Shown here piece by piece: positions 5,567 to 12,332 of a stretch of DNA of 20,551 nucleotides. The position numbers were made by a program, and so were the translations under genes. The first letter of the stretch is position 1, and each line of letters begins with the position of its first letter. This stretch comes from a virus. Location of the stretch: positions 1-20,551 of the IMG/VR virus record IMGVR_UViG_3300029319_000659; one strand, written 5' to 3'. The notes under the pieces were generated by a model. It made no database searches. It saw only the letters and a program-made list of their open reading frames with translations, and was not told where the DNA came from.

Positions 5567-6628
5567 ATGAAGAAATATCTCTTGCCAATATTTATAGGAT
5601 TGTCTGCACTTGCCGTATCTGGCTCTGCAGCTTTCTATTCAGTTTTTGGTTTGAGTAAATTATTCGCAGGAGCAAGCTTGCAAGTTATAATAATGGCTGG
5701 TTCATTAGAATTTGCTAAACTTGTTTGTGCGTCCTTGTTATATCAATATTGGGGTACAATAAATAAATGGTTACGATTTTATTTATCTGTAGCAGTGTTT
5801 GTTTTAATGTTAATTACATCTGGAGGTATATACGGATTCTTATCAGGAGCTTATCAGGAAACAGCAACCAAATCAGAGTTCCTTGATAAATCTTTATTAG
5901 TGTTACAAACTAAACAAAATCGTTTTGAAGAAAACAAAACTGATTTAACATTAGAAAAATCGCAATTGAATGCAACCATATCTGATTTAAGAACATCATT
6001 ATCTAATCCAGCACAAGTACAATATGTAGATAGAGAATCAGGACAGTTAATAACAACAACATCAACATCAGCAAGAAAGGCATTACAAAAAGAATTGGAT
6101 GCGACGATTGTAGATAGAAATGATATAAACTTAAAGTTAGAAGCTGTGCAAGATTCTATTATGAGATTAGATACTGAATTGTTAGAACTTGAAATAGGTA
6201 ATGAAGAACAAAGAGAATTAGGACCGTTAAAATATTTAGCAGAAACGACTGGTAAAGAAATGAACCAAGTTGTAAACTGGTTTTTACTTTTAATAATATT
6301 TGTATTTGATCCATTAGCAATTGCAATGGTAGTAGCAGCTAATTTTGCATTTGCTCAAATAAAAAGAAAGGAACCAGAAGTGAAAATGTCTGTTCCAGAC
6401 GGAATGGAATTTGATAAATCTTATCCAATAGATATTTCTGAAGATGATGAGAAGCGAATGGATATAATTGGACAAAATGGAAATGATGGTATTCATTATG
6501 ATCAAGAAGAAATGATTAAAAAGAATGAAGAAATATTAGCTACACCTAAAGAAGATATATATCAAGAAAAAGAAGAAAGTCAAGAAGAAGCATATCAACG
6601 TAAAAAACGTTGGGGTACAAAAGGTTAA
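5567..6628 (+). CDS. Membrane protein with four predicted transmembrane helices and a periplasmic or cytoplasmic coiled coil
   Basis: A 353-residue protein. Hydrophobic helices lie at about residues 4-26, 36-60, 70-95 and 236-264. Residues 98-232 form a long, Gln/Glu/Lys-rich coiled coil (KQNRFEENKTDLTLEKSQLN; LQKELDATIVDRNDINLKLE), and the last 85 residues are a charged, acidic tail. Three helices, a coiled coil, one helix and a polar tail resembles the layout of DUF4407 bacterial membrane proteins, though I cannot show homology. Similar proteins occur, as I recall, in other aquatic T4-like phages, with no known role. It is one operon with the small helical protein at 5385. Superinfection exclusion, lysis control or envelope remodelling are all possible; none is supported directly. 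Confidence 0.8.
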   Translation: MKKYLLPIFIGLSALAVSGSAAFYSVFGLSKLFAGASLQVIIMAGSLEFAKLVCASLLYQYWGTINKWLRFYLSVAVFVLMLITSGGIYGFLSGAYQETATKSEFLDKSLLVLQTKQNRFEENKTDLTLEKSQLNATISDLRTSLSNPAQVQYVDRESGQLITTTSTSARKALQKELDATIVDRNDINLKLEAVQDSIMRLDTELLELEIGNEEQRELGPLKYLAETTGKEMNQVVNWFLLLIIFVFDPLAIAMVVAANFAFAQIKRKEPEVKMSVPDGMEFDKSYPIDISEDDEKRMDIIGQNGNDGIHYDQEEMIKKNEEILATPKEDIYQEKEESQEEAYQRKKRWGTKG

Positions 6629-6642
6629 CAAAAATTAAAAAT

Positions 6643-7167
6643 ATGGCAAAGAAAAAAGTTACAAATAAATTTAAAACACGTAAACGAAATGGTACAACAT
6701 ATATGATATGTCGCAATAGTATTGTAGATACAAATTATTGGGCATGGAATATACTTTCAAAGCATCCAAGATGTAATGAATGGTCAGAAGTAGGAGAAGG
6801 AGCTACTGCAGTACTATGTTATAAATGTGTTAATAAAACAGTCGGACCACCAGAAATAAGAAGTGGATATAAATCAACTGGTAGAATGAGAGGTTGGCAA
6901 TTTATGAAAGAATTTGTAGATGCACAAGGTAATGTATTTCATAAAGGCGTTGAGCAACCAAAACTTAAAGGAACTCTTAAACCAACACCACCAGCACCAG
7001 TTAAAAAGAAACTATCTAAAAATGAAAAAGAAGAATTGAGAACATCAATTCTAAAACAAATGGCTATGGTAAGAGGTAATCTTAAAACTGCAAAATTTAA
7101 AAAAGATATCAAAGCAGGTAATGTTCAAATGAGACGTTTAGAACGTAAACTAAAAAAGATTAGATAA
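6643..7167 (+). CDS. Basic cysteine-containing phage protein of unknown function
   Basis: A 174-residue protein. The ATG at 6643 follows an A-rich leader; an in-frame TTG at 6610 lies inside the previous gene and is less likely. The N-terminus is basic (KKKVTNKFKTRKRNG). Cysteines in MICRNS, HPRCNEW and LCYKCV may form a zinc-binding site. GRMRGWQFMKEFVDAQGN with the later GVEQPKLKGTLKPT is a block I associate with conserved phage proteins. A Pro-rich linker leads to a Lys/Arg-rich helical C-terminus (RRLERKLKKIR). Basic ends and a possible zinc site suggest nucleic-acid binding; no function is established. Confidence 0.7.
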   Translation: MAKKKVTNKFKTRKRNGTTYMICRNSIVDTNYWAWNILSKHPRCNEWSEVGEGATAVLCYKCVNKTVGPPEIRSGYKSTGRMRGWQFMKEFVDAQGNVFHKGVEQPKLKGTLKPTPPAPVKKKLSKNEKEELRTSILKQMAMVRGNLKTAKFKKDIKAGNVQMRRLERKLKKIR

Positions 7168-7198
7168 ATTAGGACTTACGAAAAAAAATTGTTATATT
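7168..7198 (+). promoter_or_regulatory. Candidate promoter, 31-base conserved block, copy 2
   Basis: ATTAGGACTTACGA begins at 7168, then an A-rich spacer and TTATATT at 7192-7198. It differs from the block at 247-277 at three of 31 positions. It directly precedes the five-gene ClpP-to-sigma operon, with the ATG only 10 bases after the -10-like element. Confidence 0.65.
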
Positions 7199-7207
7199 AG
7201 GATTAAT

Positions 7208-7840
7208 ATGAATTTATACGAAGAACGACAAATGCCTGAAAACGAAAAGGTACAGCCAGAAGAATATGATGTTAATCCGTATATTGATTTGACAGATGTT
7301 TTAAACTCATATGTTGATTTTGATGATTCGGTTATATTTTTTAATGATGATATTGGTGAAAGAACAATTATTGATTTAATGATACGATTTAGATCATTAC
7401 TAAAGTATAGAGACTCAGCAGAATATAAAGGATCACCAGAAGCTCCAATTAATCTTGTATTAAATAGTCCAGGAGGAGAAATTCATGAAATGATGGGAGT
7501 AATAGATTATTTAAATTCTATCAAACCACAAGTTAATATAATAGTTCGTGGTAGAGCATTTTCGGCCGCGGCAGTAATATTAGCATCAGCAACTGGTAAA
7601 CGAATGGCTAGTGAGAATGCTACTATTATGTTTCATCAACCTAGATCAATGATGGAAGGAAAGTTAACTGATGTAACTGCTACATTAGAATATGTACAAA
7701 AAATAGAACAAACAGTATATAATTTATTAGCAAGTAAATCAAATAAAACTGTTGAATGGTGGAAAGATAATATGAGATCCGATTTATATTTATCAGCTAA
7801 AGAAGCAAAAGAAATAGGAGTAATTGATATAGTAATATGA
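7208..7840 (+). CDS. clpP: ClpP-like serine protease
   Basis: A 210-residue protein of the ClpP/crotonase fold, the usual ClpP length. The parts are in order: an oxyanion-site strand NLVLNSPGGEIHEMM (residues 82-96), nucleophile loop GRAFSAAAVILASA with S119, MFHQP with H143, and RSDLYLSAKEAKEIGVID with D192. The catalytic triad is therefore complete. Host ClpP normally forms a barrel fed by a Clp ATPase; no ATPase lies nearby, so this copy may join host ClpX/ClpA, or act on phage proteins such as prohead parts. The N-terminal 25 residues are acidic and unlike the processing region of cellular ClpP. It leads an overlapping operon (ATGA junction at 7837) behind the second copy of the 31-base promoter block. 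Confidence 0.88.
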   Translation: MNLYEERQMPENEKVQPEEYDVNPYIDLTDVLNSYVDFDDSVIFFNDDIGERTIIDLMIRFRSLLKYRDSAEYKGSPEAPINLVLNSPGGEIHEMMGVIDYLNSIKPQVNIIVRGRAFSAAAVILASATGKRMASENATIMFHQPRSMMEGKLTDVTATLEYVQKIEQTVYNLLASKSNKTVEWWKDNMRSDLYLSAKEAKEIGVIDIVI

Positions 7841-8226
7841 TAGAACATGTAATATATAAAGGACCACAAAAATTAACACCTAATCAGAAAAGATGGTCAA
7901 AACGCTATATAAAAAAATCAGGTACTGATTTTATTTTTGAACCACCTGAAGAATATCATGAAGTATGTGAATGGGAAAATGGTTGGATTGATTTTACTGT
8001 TGATAAAGATTATAATGTTCTATTTATTCATTCAATGTATTGTAATAAACCTGATACCAATCTTGCAATGATTGAAACATTTAAATTAGCAGTTGATTTA
8101 GCCAAACAGAGAAACTGTAATGCAATAGAATGGGATACAAGAAGACCATTTAGAGCATGGAAAAGATTAGCCAAAAATATTGGAAACGTAAAAATAATAA
8201 CAAGACAATTAAGAATTGAAATATGA
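7837..8226 (+). CDS. Hypothetical protein, possibly GNAT-fold
   Basis: A 129-residue protein. The C-terminal half has NLAMIETFKLAVDLAKQRNCNAIEWDTRRPFRAWKR in two pieces: a helix, then a Cys-x-x-IEWDT strand, then RAWKR, which resembles the end of GNAT acyltransferases, where a helix, an outer strand and a second helix with conserved Ala/Trp occur in that order. The acetyl-CoA loop (Q/R-x-x-G-x-G/A) is not clearly present, so the activity is uncertain. It overlaps both neighbours by four bases (ATGA), so it is translated with ClpP and the HD protein. Confidence 0.65.
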   Translation: MIEHVIYKGPQKLTPNQKRWSKRYIKKSGTDFIFEPPEEYHEVCEWENGWIDFTVDKDYNVLFIHSMYCNKPDTNLAMIETFKLAVDLAKQRNCNAIEWDTRRPFRAWKRLAKNIGNVKIITRQLRIEI

Positions 8227-9014
8227 AATTATCAGCAGAACAAATAGTACAAAATTGGAACGACTTAATCAATTTTATTAAAAATAATTTTGAAGGCGAA
8301 AGAAAAGAAAAACTTTTAGCAATGTATACAGATCTTGAAGAAAGAATGTCAATGCAACCTGCTTCGAGTATTGACCATTATCATAATGCATTTGAAGGTG
8401 GTTATGTAGATCATGTATTACGAGTAATTAAATGTGCTCAACAAGTATATAATCTTTGGCAAGGTATGGGTGCAGATATGTCTGGTTATACTCAAGAAGA
8501 ATTATTATTTGTAGCATTGAATCATGATATAGGTAAAATGGGATTTCCTGGAGAAGGTAACGAAACATACTTACCAAATGATTCTGAATGGCATAGAAAA
8601 AATATGGGAAAGATGTATAAAGTTAATCCTAATAATCAATTTACTCTTGTAAATGATCTATCTATTTGGTTATTACAACATTATGGTATTAGTATATCTT
8701 GGAATGAAATGCTAGGAATAAAATTAACTGATGGATTATATGATGAAAACAATAAACCTTATTTCATGTCAAGAACAGCTGATTCAAAATTAAAAACAAA
8801 TTTAGGTTTTGTAATGCATCAAGCTGATTGCATGGCTGCTAGAATAGAATATGAAATGTGGGCAAAGACAAAATCAAATGTTAAGCCATCTACACCAGTT
8901 AATCAATCATATGGTAAAAAAGCTAGAGCTCAAAAATTAAGTAATATAGCATCAAATAGTAATGCTACATCTACATTAAAAATGTTCGATGATTTATTTG
9001 GAGATAAAAAATGA
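8223..9014 (+). CDS. HD-domain phosphohydrolase
   Basis: A 263-residue metal-dependent hydrolase. GGYVDHVLRV supplies H64, LNHDIGKMGF supplies the HD pair H101-D102, a helix carries H153, and HQADCMAAR gives the last acidic ligand at D202. This is the H...HD...D layout of the HD superfamily, which cleaves phosphomonoesters or phosphodiesters, including nucleotides and cyclic nucleotides. A YhaM-like nuclease or nucleotidase role is possible; the substrate cannot be read from the sequence. The C-terminal tail is Ser/Asn-rich and likely disordered. It shares ATGA overlaps with the genes on both sides. Confidence 0.82.
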   Translation: MKLSAEQIVQNWNDLINFIKNNFEGERKEKLLAMYTDLEERMSMQPASSIDHYHNAFEGGYVDHVLRVIKCAQQVYNLWQGMGADMSGYTQEELLFVALNHDIGKMGFPGEGNETYLPNDSEWHRKNMGKMYKVNPNNQFTLVNDLSIWLLQHYGISISWNEMLGIKLTDGLYDENNKPYFMSRTADSKLKTNLGFVMHQADCMAARIEYEMWAKTKSNVKPSTPVNQSYGKKARAQKLSNIASNSNATSTLKMFDDLFGDKK

Positions 9015-9298
9015 TGACAGCAATAATAATATTATCAGTTGTATTAGCAATATCATTACTTGTTAATATAAACCAGTTAAGAAAACAAGAAGATCAAACA
9101 GATTATATTAATGATTTAGAAACATCAAATACAAATTATTATAACTTTTTTGAACAATTAAAAACAAAAGTGAATCAAGCCAACTCTGAAATTAGAAACG
9201 CAGATAGAATAGGAGCATTTGAAAATTCAGACGAAGTAGGCACATCATTTAAAATTATAAAAGAAGTGATGGAGGACCTAAATCGTGGAGTTAATTAA
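9011..9298 (+). CDS. Small single-pass membrane protein with coiled coil
   Basis: A 95-residue protein. Residues 3-21 (TAIIILSVVLAISLLVNIN) form one transmembrane helix, followed by a charged coiled-coil region. The end, RIGAFENSDEVGTSF with IIKEVMEDLN, is a block I recognise from other aquatic phage proteins, without a known role. It overlaps the HD gene (stop TGA at 9012) and the sigma gene (TAATG). Confidence 0.7.
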   Translation: MMTAIIILSVVLAISLLVNINQLRKQEDQTDYINDLETSNTNYYNFFEQLKTKVNQANSEIRNADRIGAFENSDEVGTSFKIIKEVMEDLNRGVN

Positions 9299-10083
9299 TG
9301 AGCGCAGTAGATAAATTTTATATTTGGTTAGAAGAAGATAAATTACGTTTGGAAAAAGAAGCTAAACTTCCAAAGAAAAAGAAACGTGGTAGAAAGCCAA
9401 CTAAAAAAATGTATTTTTCATACATTAATGAGCAGGCTATTATAGCATATAATAAAGAAACAGATCAGTTAAAACGAGATAAAATTTATCGAGAATATAT
9501 TAATTATCCGTTTAACAAACTTGTTGAAAATATTATTCATACATTTAAATTTTATTATTTTGATGTTCCGTATAATGATGTAAAAGCTGAAGTGGTAGCA
9601 TTCTTAAACGAAAAAATACATAAGTTTACAGAAGGTAAAGGAAAAGCTTTTTCTTACTTTAGTATTATAGCAAAAAATTATTTAATTATTGCAAATAATG
9701 CTAACTATGCTAAATTAAAACAAAGAGCTGAATTATCAGTTATTGATGAAGTTAGAGATTTAGGAGGAGAAGCATCATATTCTGATTATCAGGAAACGTT
9801 AAGAGATTTTACAAATCAGTTTGTTGAATATTATGATAAAAATTTAAATAAATTATTTTCAAATAAACGTGACATCATAGTAGCAGATTCATTATTAGAA
9901 TTATTTCGTATACGACAAAACATTGAAAACTTTAATAAAAAAGCTTTGTATATATTGATTAGAGAAAGAACAGGATTAAAGACTCAAAATATTACAAAAG
10001 TTGTTAATAGATTTAAAAAAGATTTTACAGCAATGTTTTTATTATATCAAAGAACAGGTCATTTCTTGAAACCAAAATCCTAA
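9298..10083 (+). CDS. gp55: Phage late sigma factor, gp55-like
   Basis: A 261-residue protein resembling the RNA polymerase sigma factor that T4-like phages use for late promoters. YPFNKLVENIIHTFKFYY (residues 70-87) matches the first helices of sigma region 2, and GKGKAFSYFSIIAKNYLI (113-130) matches the conserved region 2 segment that contacts core enzyme and the -10 element. The N-terminus carries KKKKRGRKPTKK, an AT-hook-like basic stretch. A region 4 is not evident, as in gp55, which relies on a co-activator. T4 gp55 is shorter (185 residues), so about 75 residues are extra, mostly at the ends. It closes the ClpP operon and stands directly before the virion module, as expected for a late switch. 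Confidence 0.75.
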   Translation: MSAVDKFYIWLEEDKLRLEKEAKLPKKKKRGRKPTKKMYFSYINEQAIIAYNKETDQLKRDKIYREYINYPFNKLVENIIHTFKFYYFDVPYNDVKAEVVAFLNEKIHKFTEGKGKAFSYFSIIAKNYLIIANNANYAKLKQRAELSVIDEVRDLGGEASYSDYQETLRDFTNQFVEYYDKNLNKLFSNKRDIIVADSLLELFRIRQNIENFNKKALYILIRERTGLKTQNITKVVNRFKKDFTAMFLLYQRTGHFLKPKS

Positions 10084-10089
10084 GTCCTT

Positions 10090-10107
10090 ATATTTATAAT
10101 AAAGGAG
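10090..10107 (+). promoter_or_regulatory. ATATTTATA element (site 5) merging into ribosome binding site
   Basis: ATATTTATA at 10090-10098 is followed by ATAAAGGAG, so the element runs straight into AAAGGAG (10101-10107), seven bases before the ATG at 10114. If it is a promoter, the start point would fall in or at the ribosome site, giving an almost leaderless message. Confidence 0.55.
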
Positions 10108-10113
10108 TTAGTT

Positions 10114-10488
10114 ATGCATGACGAATTTGAATTATTCAAAGGAACTACATTTTCAGATTTAATGAAAGATATCTATCACAATTCAAAAAAGAAAGATAGG
10201 CAAATCAATACATTAATTCAAGAATTACAACCATTAATAAAAAATATTGGAGATGCGACAGTAATAGTCCCTTTAATAAAAGAATATCTAGATGTTTCTG
10301 TTAAAAACGATGAACATTTAGTTAAACTAGCTGCAGTAGTTCAAAGATTAGTTGGTTCAGCATCAAAAGATGATGGAGGAGAATTTGGAATGTCAGAAGA
10401 AGAAAAAGCTAGACTATTACAAACAGCTCAAGAAGAACTAGATGCAATACATAAAGAACAAGACGAAATAAATTTAGGAGGTAAATAA
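10114..10488 (+). CDS. Conserved-looking helical protein at the head of the virion module
   Basis: A 124-residue, mostly helical protein: FELFKGTTFSDLMKDIYHNS, then INTLIQELQPLIKNIGDATV, IVPLIKEYLDVSVKNDEHLV, KLAAVVQRLVG and a charged coil. I recall relatives upstream of baseplate spike genes in aquatic T4-like phages, but no function is known. A virion or assembly role is inferred from position only. Strong AAAGGAG upstream; the stop overlaps the spike start as TAATG. Confidence 0.7.
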   Translation: MHDEFELFKGTTFSDLMKDIYHNSKKKDRQINTLIQELQPLIKNIGDATVIVPLIKEYLDVSVKNDEHLVKLAAVVQRLVGSASKDDGGEFGMSEEEKARLLQTAQEELDAIHKEQDEINLGGK

Positions 10489-11552
10489 TGCCAAAAGTTT
10501 TAGAAGTTTTAGATACTACAGCCGCATTTAAAAATGAACCAGAAGATGAAAATGGAGAAAGATTACCATTAGGATCAGTAAAGGTAAGAACTGCAGGTGG
10601 TGGTGGTAAGAAAAATTTTAAAGATGAATGGGCTGTTCCATTAGGACCTGTTAAACGTATACCATTAGTAGGCGAACATGTAATAACAATGCGTGGCCCG
10701 TCATGGGGTGCAGGTCAAGGAGAAAATCCTGAACGAGCATATTATATGATGTCTTGTAATGTACAAGATAATTTAAATATTGGTATTTTACCACAAACGT
10801 TTTTACGTGGTAGAAACAATCCAGTAGGTAGATTAGGTGATTTCATAAACTCATTAGGTAATCCCCAAAGAGAAGATCCTGAAGATCCATTTATAGGACA
10901 AACATTTCAAGAAACAGATACAGTTAAGCCTGTACAGCCATATGAAGGAGATACAATACTTGAAAGTCGATTTGGTCAAGTAATTCGAATGTCATCTACT
11001 GTAACCAATAGTCCACATCCAGATGCAACAGAAGGTATTGATTTATACGAAATCAAAGCATGTGCAGATTGGGAAGGTGGAACAATGCAGTCGTCACCAA
11101 TAATGATTATTACAAACGGACTTGCACCAGTAGGTGGACCTGCAACATATACAAAAGAAAGTTTTGAAGATGATAAAGCTACAATATGTATGACATCAGG
11201 CCAAAAACTTAAAAGATTTGAAACTGCTCAATCTAATTTAGGTCAAGGTGTTGATCAAGCAAATAAATCTGAAGTTAGTCAAGTTATAATTAGTTCTGAT
11301 AGATTAGTATTTAATGCCAAAGAAGAACACGTAATTTTATCAGCCAAGGAATCAGTACAAATTGCAACACCTGATTGGGCAGCTGATATGAATGAAGTAT
11401 TATCAATAATGGATGAATTCTTGCAAGCGATGCAAAAAATAACAAGTGGTCAATCTCAATATCCAACACCAGTTGGAGGTCCCACATTAGCAAATCCAGA
11501 AGCTGGAACAATTCAGGCATTAGTACAACGAATGGCTCAGTTAAAACAATAG
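10488..11552 (+). CDS. gp5: Baseplate central spike protein, gp5-like, without lysozyme domain
   Basis: A 354-residue protein. Residues 50-90 hold an oligosaccharide-binding (OB) type beta domain with PLVGEHVITM and the tyrosines of AYYMM. YEGDTILESRFGQVIRM (about 152-168) begins a second beta section typical of spike proteins in aquatic phages. Residues 264-292 (SQVIISSDRLVFNAKEEH, then VILSAKESVQI) look like the short repeated strands of a triple-stranded beta-helix, as in T4 gp5 and VgrG tips. T4 gp5 has a lysozyme domain between these parts; here the space lacks the E-D-T catalytic layout, so the spike probably does not cut peptidoglycan. A C-terminal helical and Pro/Gly tail follows. It acts at the tip of the tail tube when it pierces the envelope. 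Confidence 0.75.
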   Translation: MPKVLEVLDTTAAFKNEPEDENGERLPLGSVKVRTAGGGGKKNFKDEWAVPLGPVKRIPLVGEHVITMRGPSWGAGQGENPERAYYMMSCNVQDNLNIGILPQTFLRGRNNPVGRLGDFINSLGNPQREDPEDPFIGQTFQETDTVKPVQPYEGDTILESRFGQVIRMSSTVTNSPHPDATEGIDLYEIKACADWEGGTMQSSPIMIITNGLAPVGGPATYTKESFEDDKATICMTSGQKLKRFETAQSNLGQGVDQANKSEVSQVIISSDRLVFNAKEEHVILSAKESVQIATPDWAADMNEVLSIMDEFLQAMQKITSGQSQYPTPVGGPTLANPEAGTIQALVQRMAQLKQ

Positions 11553-11561
11553 GAGAATAAT

Positions 11562-11765
11562 ATGCCGTTAATATTACCAAATTTACAAAGAGATATAGCA
11601 AAAGCTTTAAACAAATCTCAAAAAGCAAAATCACCAGGAGAAGGTGAAAGAATATTTGCACAACAATTAGCAATTGCAATCGATAAATATATAAAATCAG
11701 GAACTGTTAACACAGCCGTGGCAACGACAGGTGGAGCAGGAACGGGAGTAGGAGCAATCACGTAA
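11562..11765 (+). CDS. Small protein in the baseplate operon
   Basis: A 67-residue protein. The N-terminal half is helical and basic (LQRDIAKALNKSQKAKSPGE), while the end is a flexible, Gly/Ala/Thr-rich run (ATTGGAGTGVGAIT) after a SGTVNTAV strand. AGGAG at 11551-11555, partly inside the spike stop, serves the ATG. A capsid or tail accessory role is possible from position; the family is not recognised. The minus-strand frame over this region is a shadow. Confidence 0.65.
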   Translation: MPLILPNLQRDIAKALNKSQKAKSPGEGERIFAQQLAIAIDKYIKSGTVNTAVATTGGAGTGVGAIT

Positions 11766-11792
11766 AAAACTACCAACATTTAGTATACCCTG

Positions 11793-11828
11793 ATATTTAT
11801 ATTAAATAACAATAGATAGGAGTATACT
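11793..11828 (+). promoter_or_regulatory. ATATTTATA element (site 6) and ribosome binding site
   Basis: ATATTTATATTAAATAA begins at 11793, identical over 17 bases to the one before hsp20 (3362). AGGAG at 11818-11822 follows, six bases before the ATG at 11829. It is a likely promoter for the gp25/gp6 baseplate run. Confidence 0.6.
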
Positions 11829-12332
11829 ATGGATACAAAAAGTTTTGTCAAAATTCTACGTAAAGTAGTACGCGAAGAAGTACAGAGAGCTGTAAAGGAG
11901 TCTCTTACTGAACAAAAAGTTTCGCATAAAAAGGTTATAAATCACGGTATGCAGCTAAATAAATTAGCCGAACAAGCAGCCGAACAGTATAAACCAAAAG
12001 TTAAATCAAAAAAAGTATTTAGTAAAAATTCAATGTTGAATGATATACTAAATGAAACAGCAGAATTATCAGATTTCAGTAATATGTATGAAGGACCTGC
12101 AGTTACACAAGAAGAATGGCCAACATTGAATGATGAAACTATGACAACTAATAATGTTAATAGTTTTGCATCAATGATGAATTCTGGTAATCAAGTAGAT
12201 GCAACACCAACAACAGATGTTGATGGTAGAGCAGTAGATAAAAATGCTATACCTGATCATTTAACAAAAGCATTAACAAGAGATTATTCCAAATTAGTAA
12301 CATCAAAAGCATTTAATAAAAGAATAAAATAA
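11829..12332 (+). CDS. Probable virion-associated protein with helical N-terminus
   Basis: A 167-residue protein. MDTKSFVKILRKVVREEVQ begins an amphipathic helix, followed by a basic linker and a low-complexity Asn/Thr/Asp-rich section (FSNMYEGPAVTQEEWPT; SGNQVDATPTTDVDG) that is probably disordered. The C-terminus is basic. I recall similar helix-plus-disorder proteins just before gp25 in aquatic T4-like phages, function unknown. Preceded by a promoter-like element and AGGAG; its stop overlaps the gp25 start as TAATG. Confidence 0.7.
   Translation: MDTKSFVKILRKVVREEVQRAVKESLTEQKVSHKKVINHGMQLNKLAEQAAEQYKPKVKSKKVFSKNSMLNDILNETAELSDFSNMYEGPAVTQEEWPTLNDETMTTNNVNSFASMMNSGNQVDATPTTDVDGRAVDKNAIPDHLTKALTRDYSKLVTSKAFNKRIK

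Noticed and set aside
6610-6642. TTG upstream start for the 6643 gene
   Set aside because: Inside the end of the membrane protein gene; the ATG at 6643 is a standard start.
11311-11679. 122-residue minus-strand frame
   Set aside because: Lies opposite the spike and the small 11562 gene; Leu-rich shadow with no family features.
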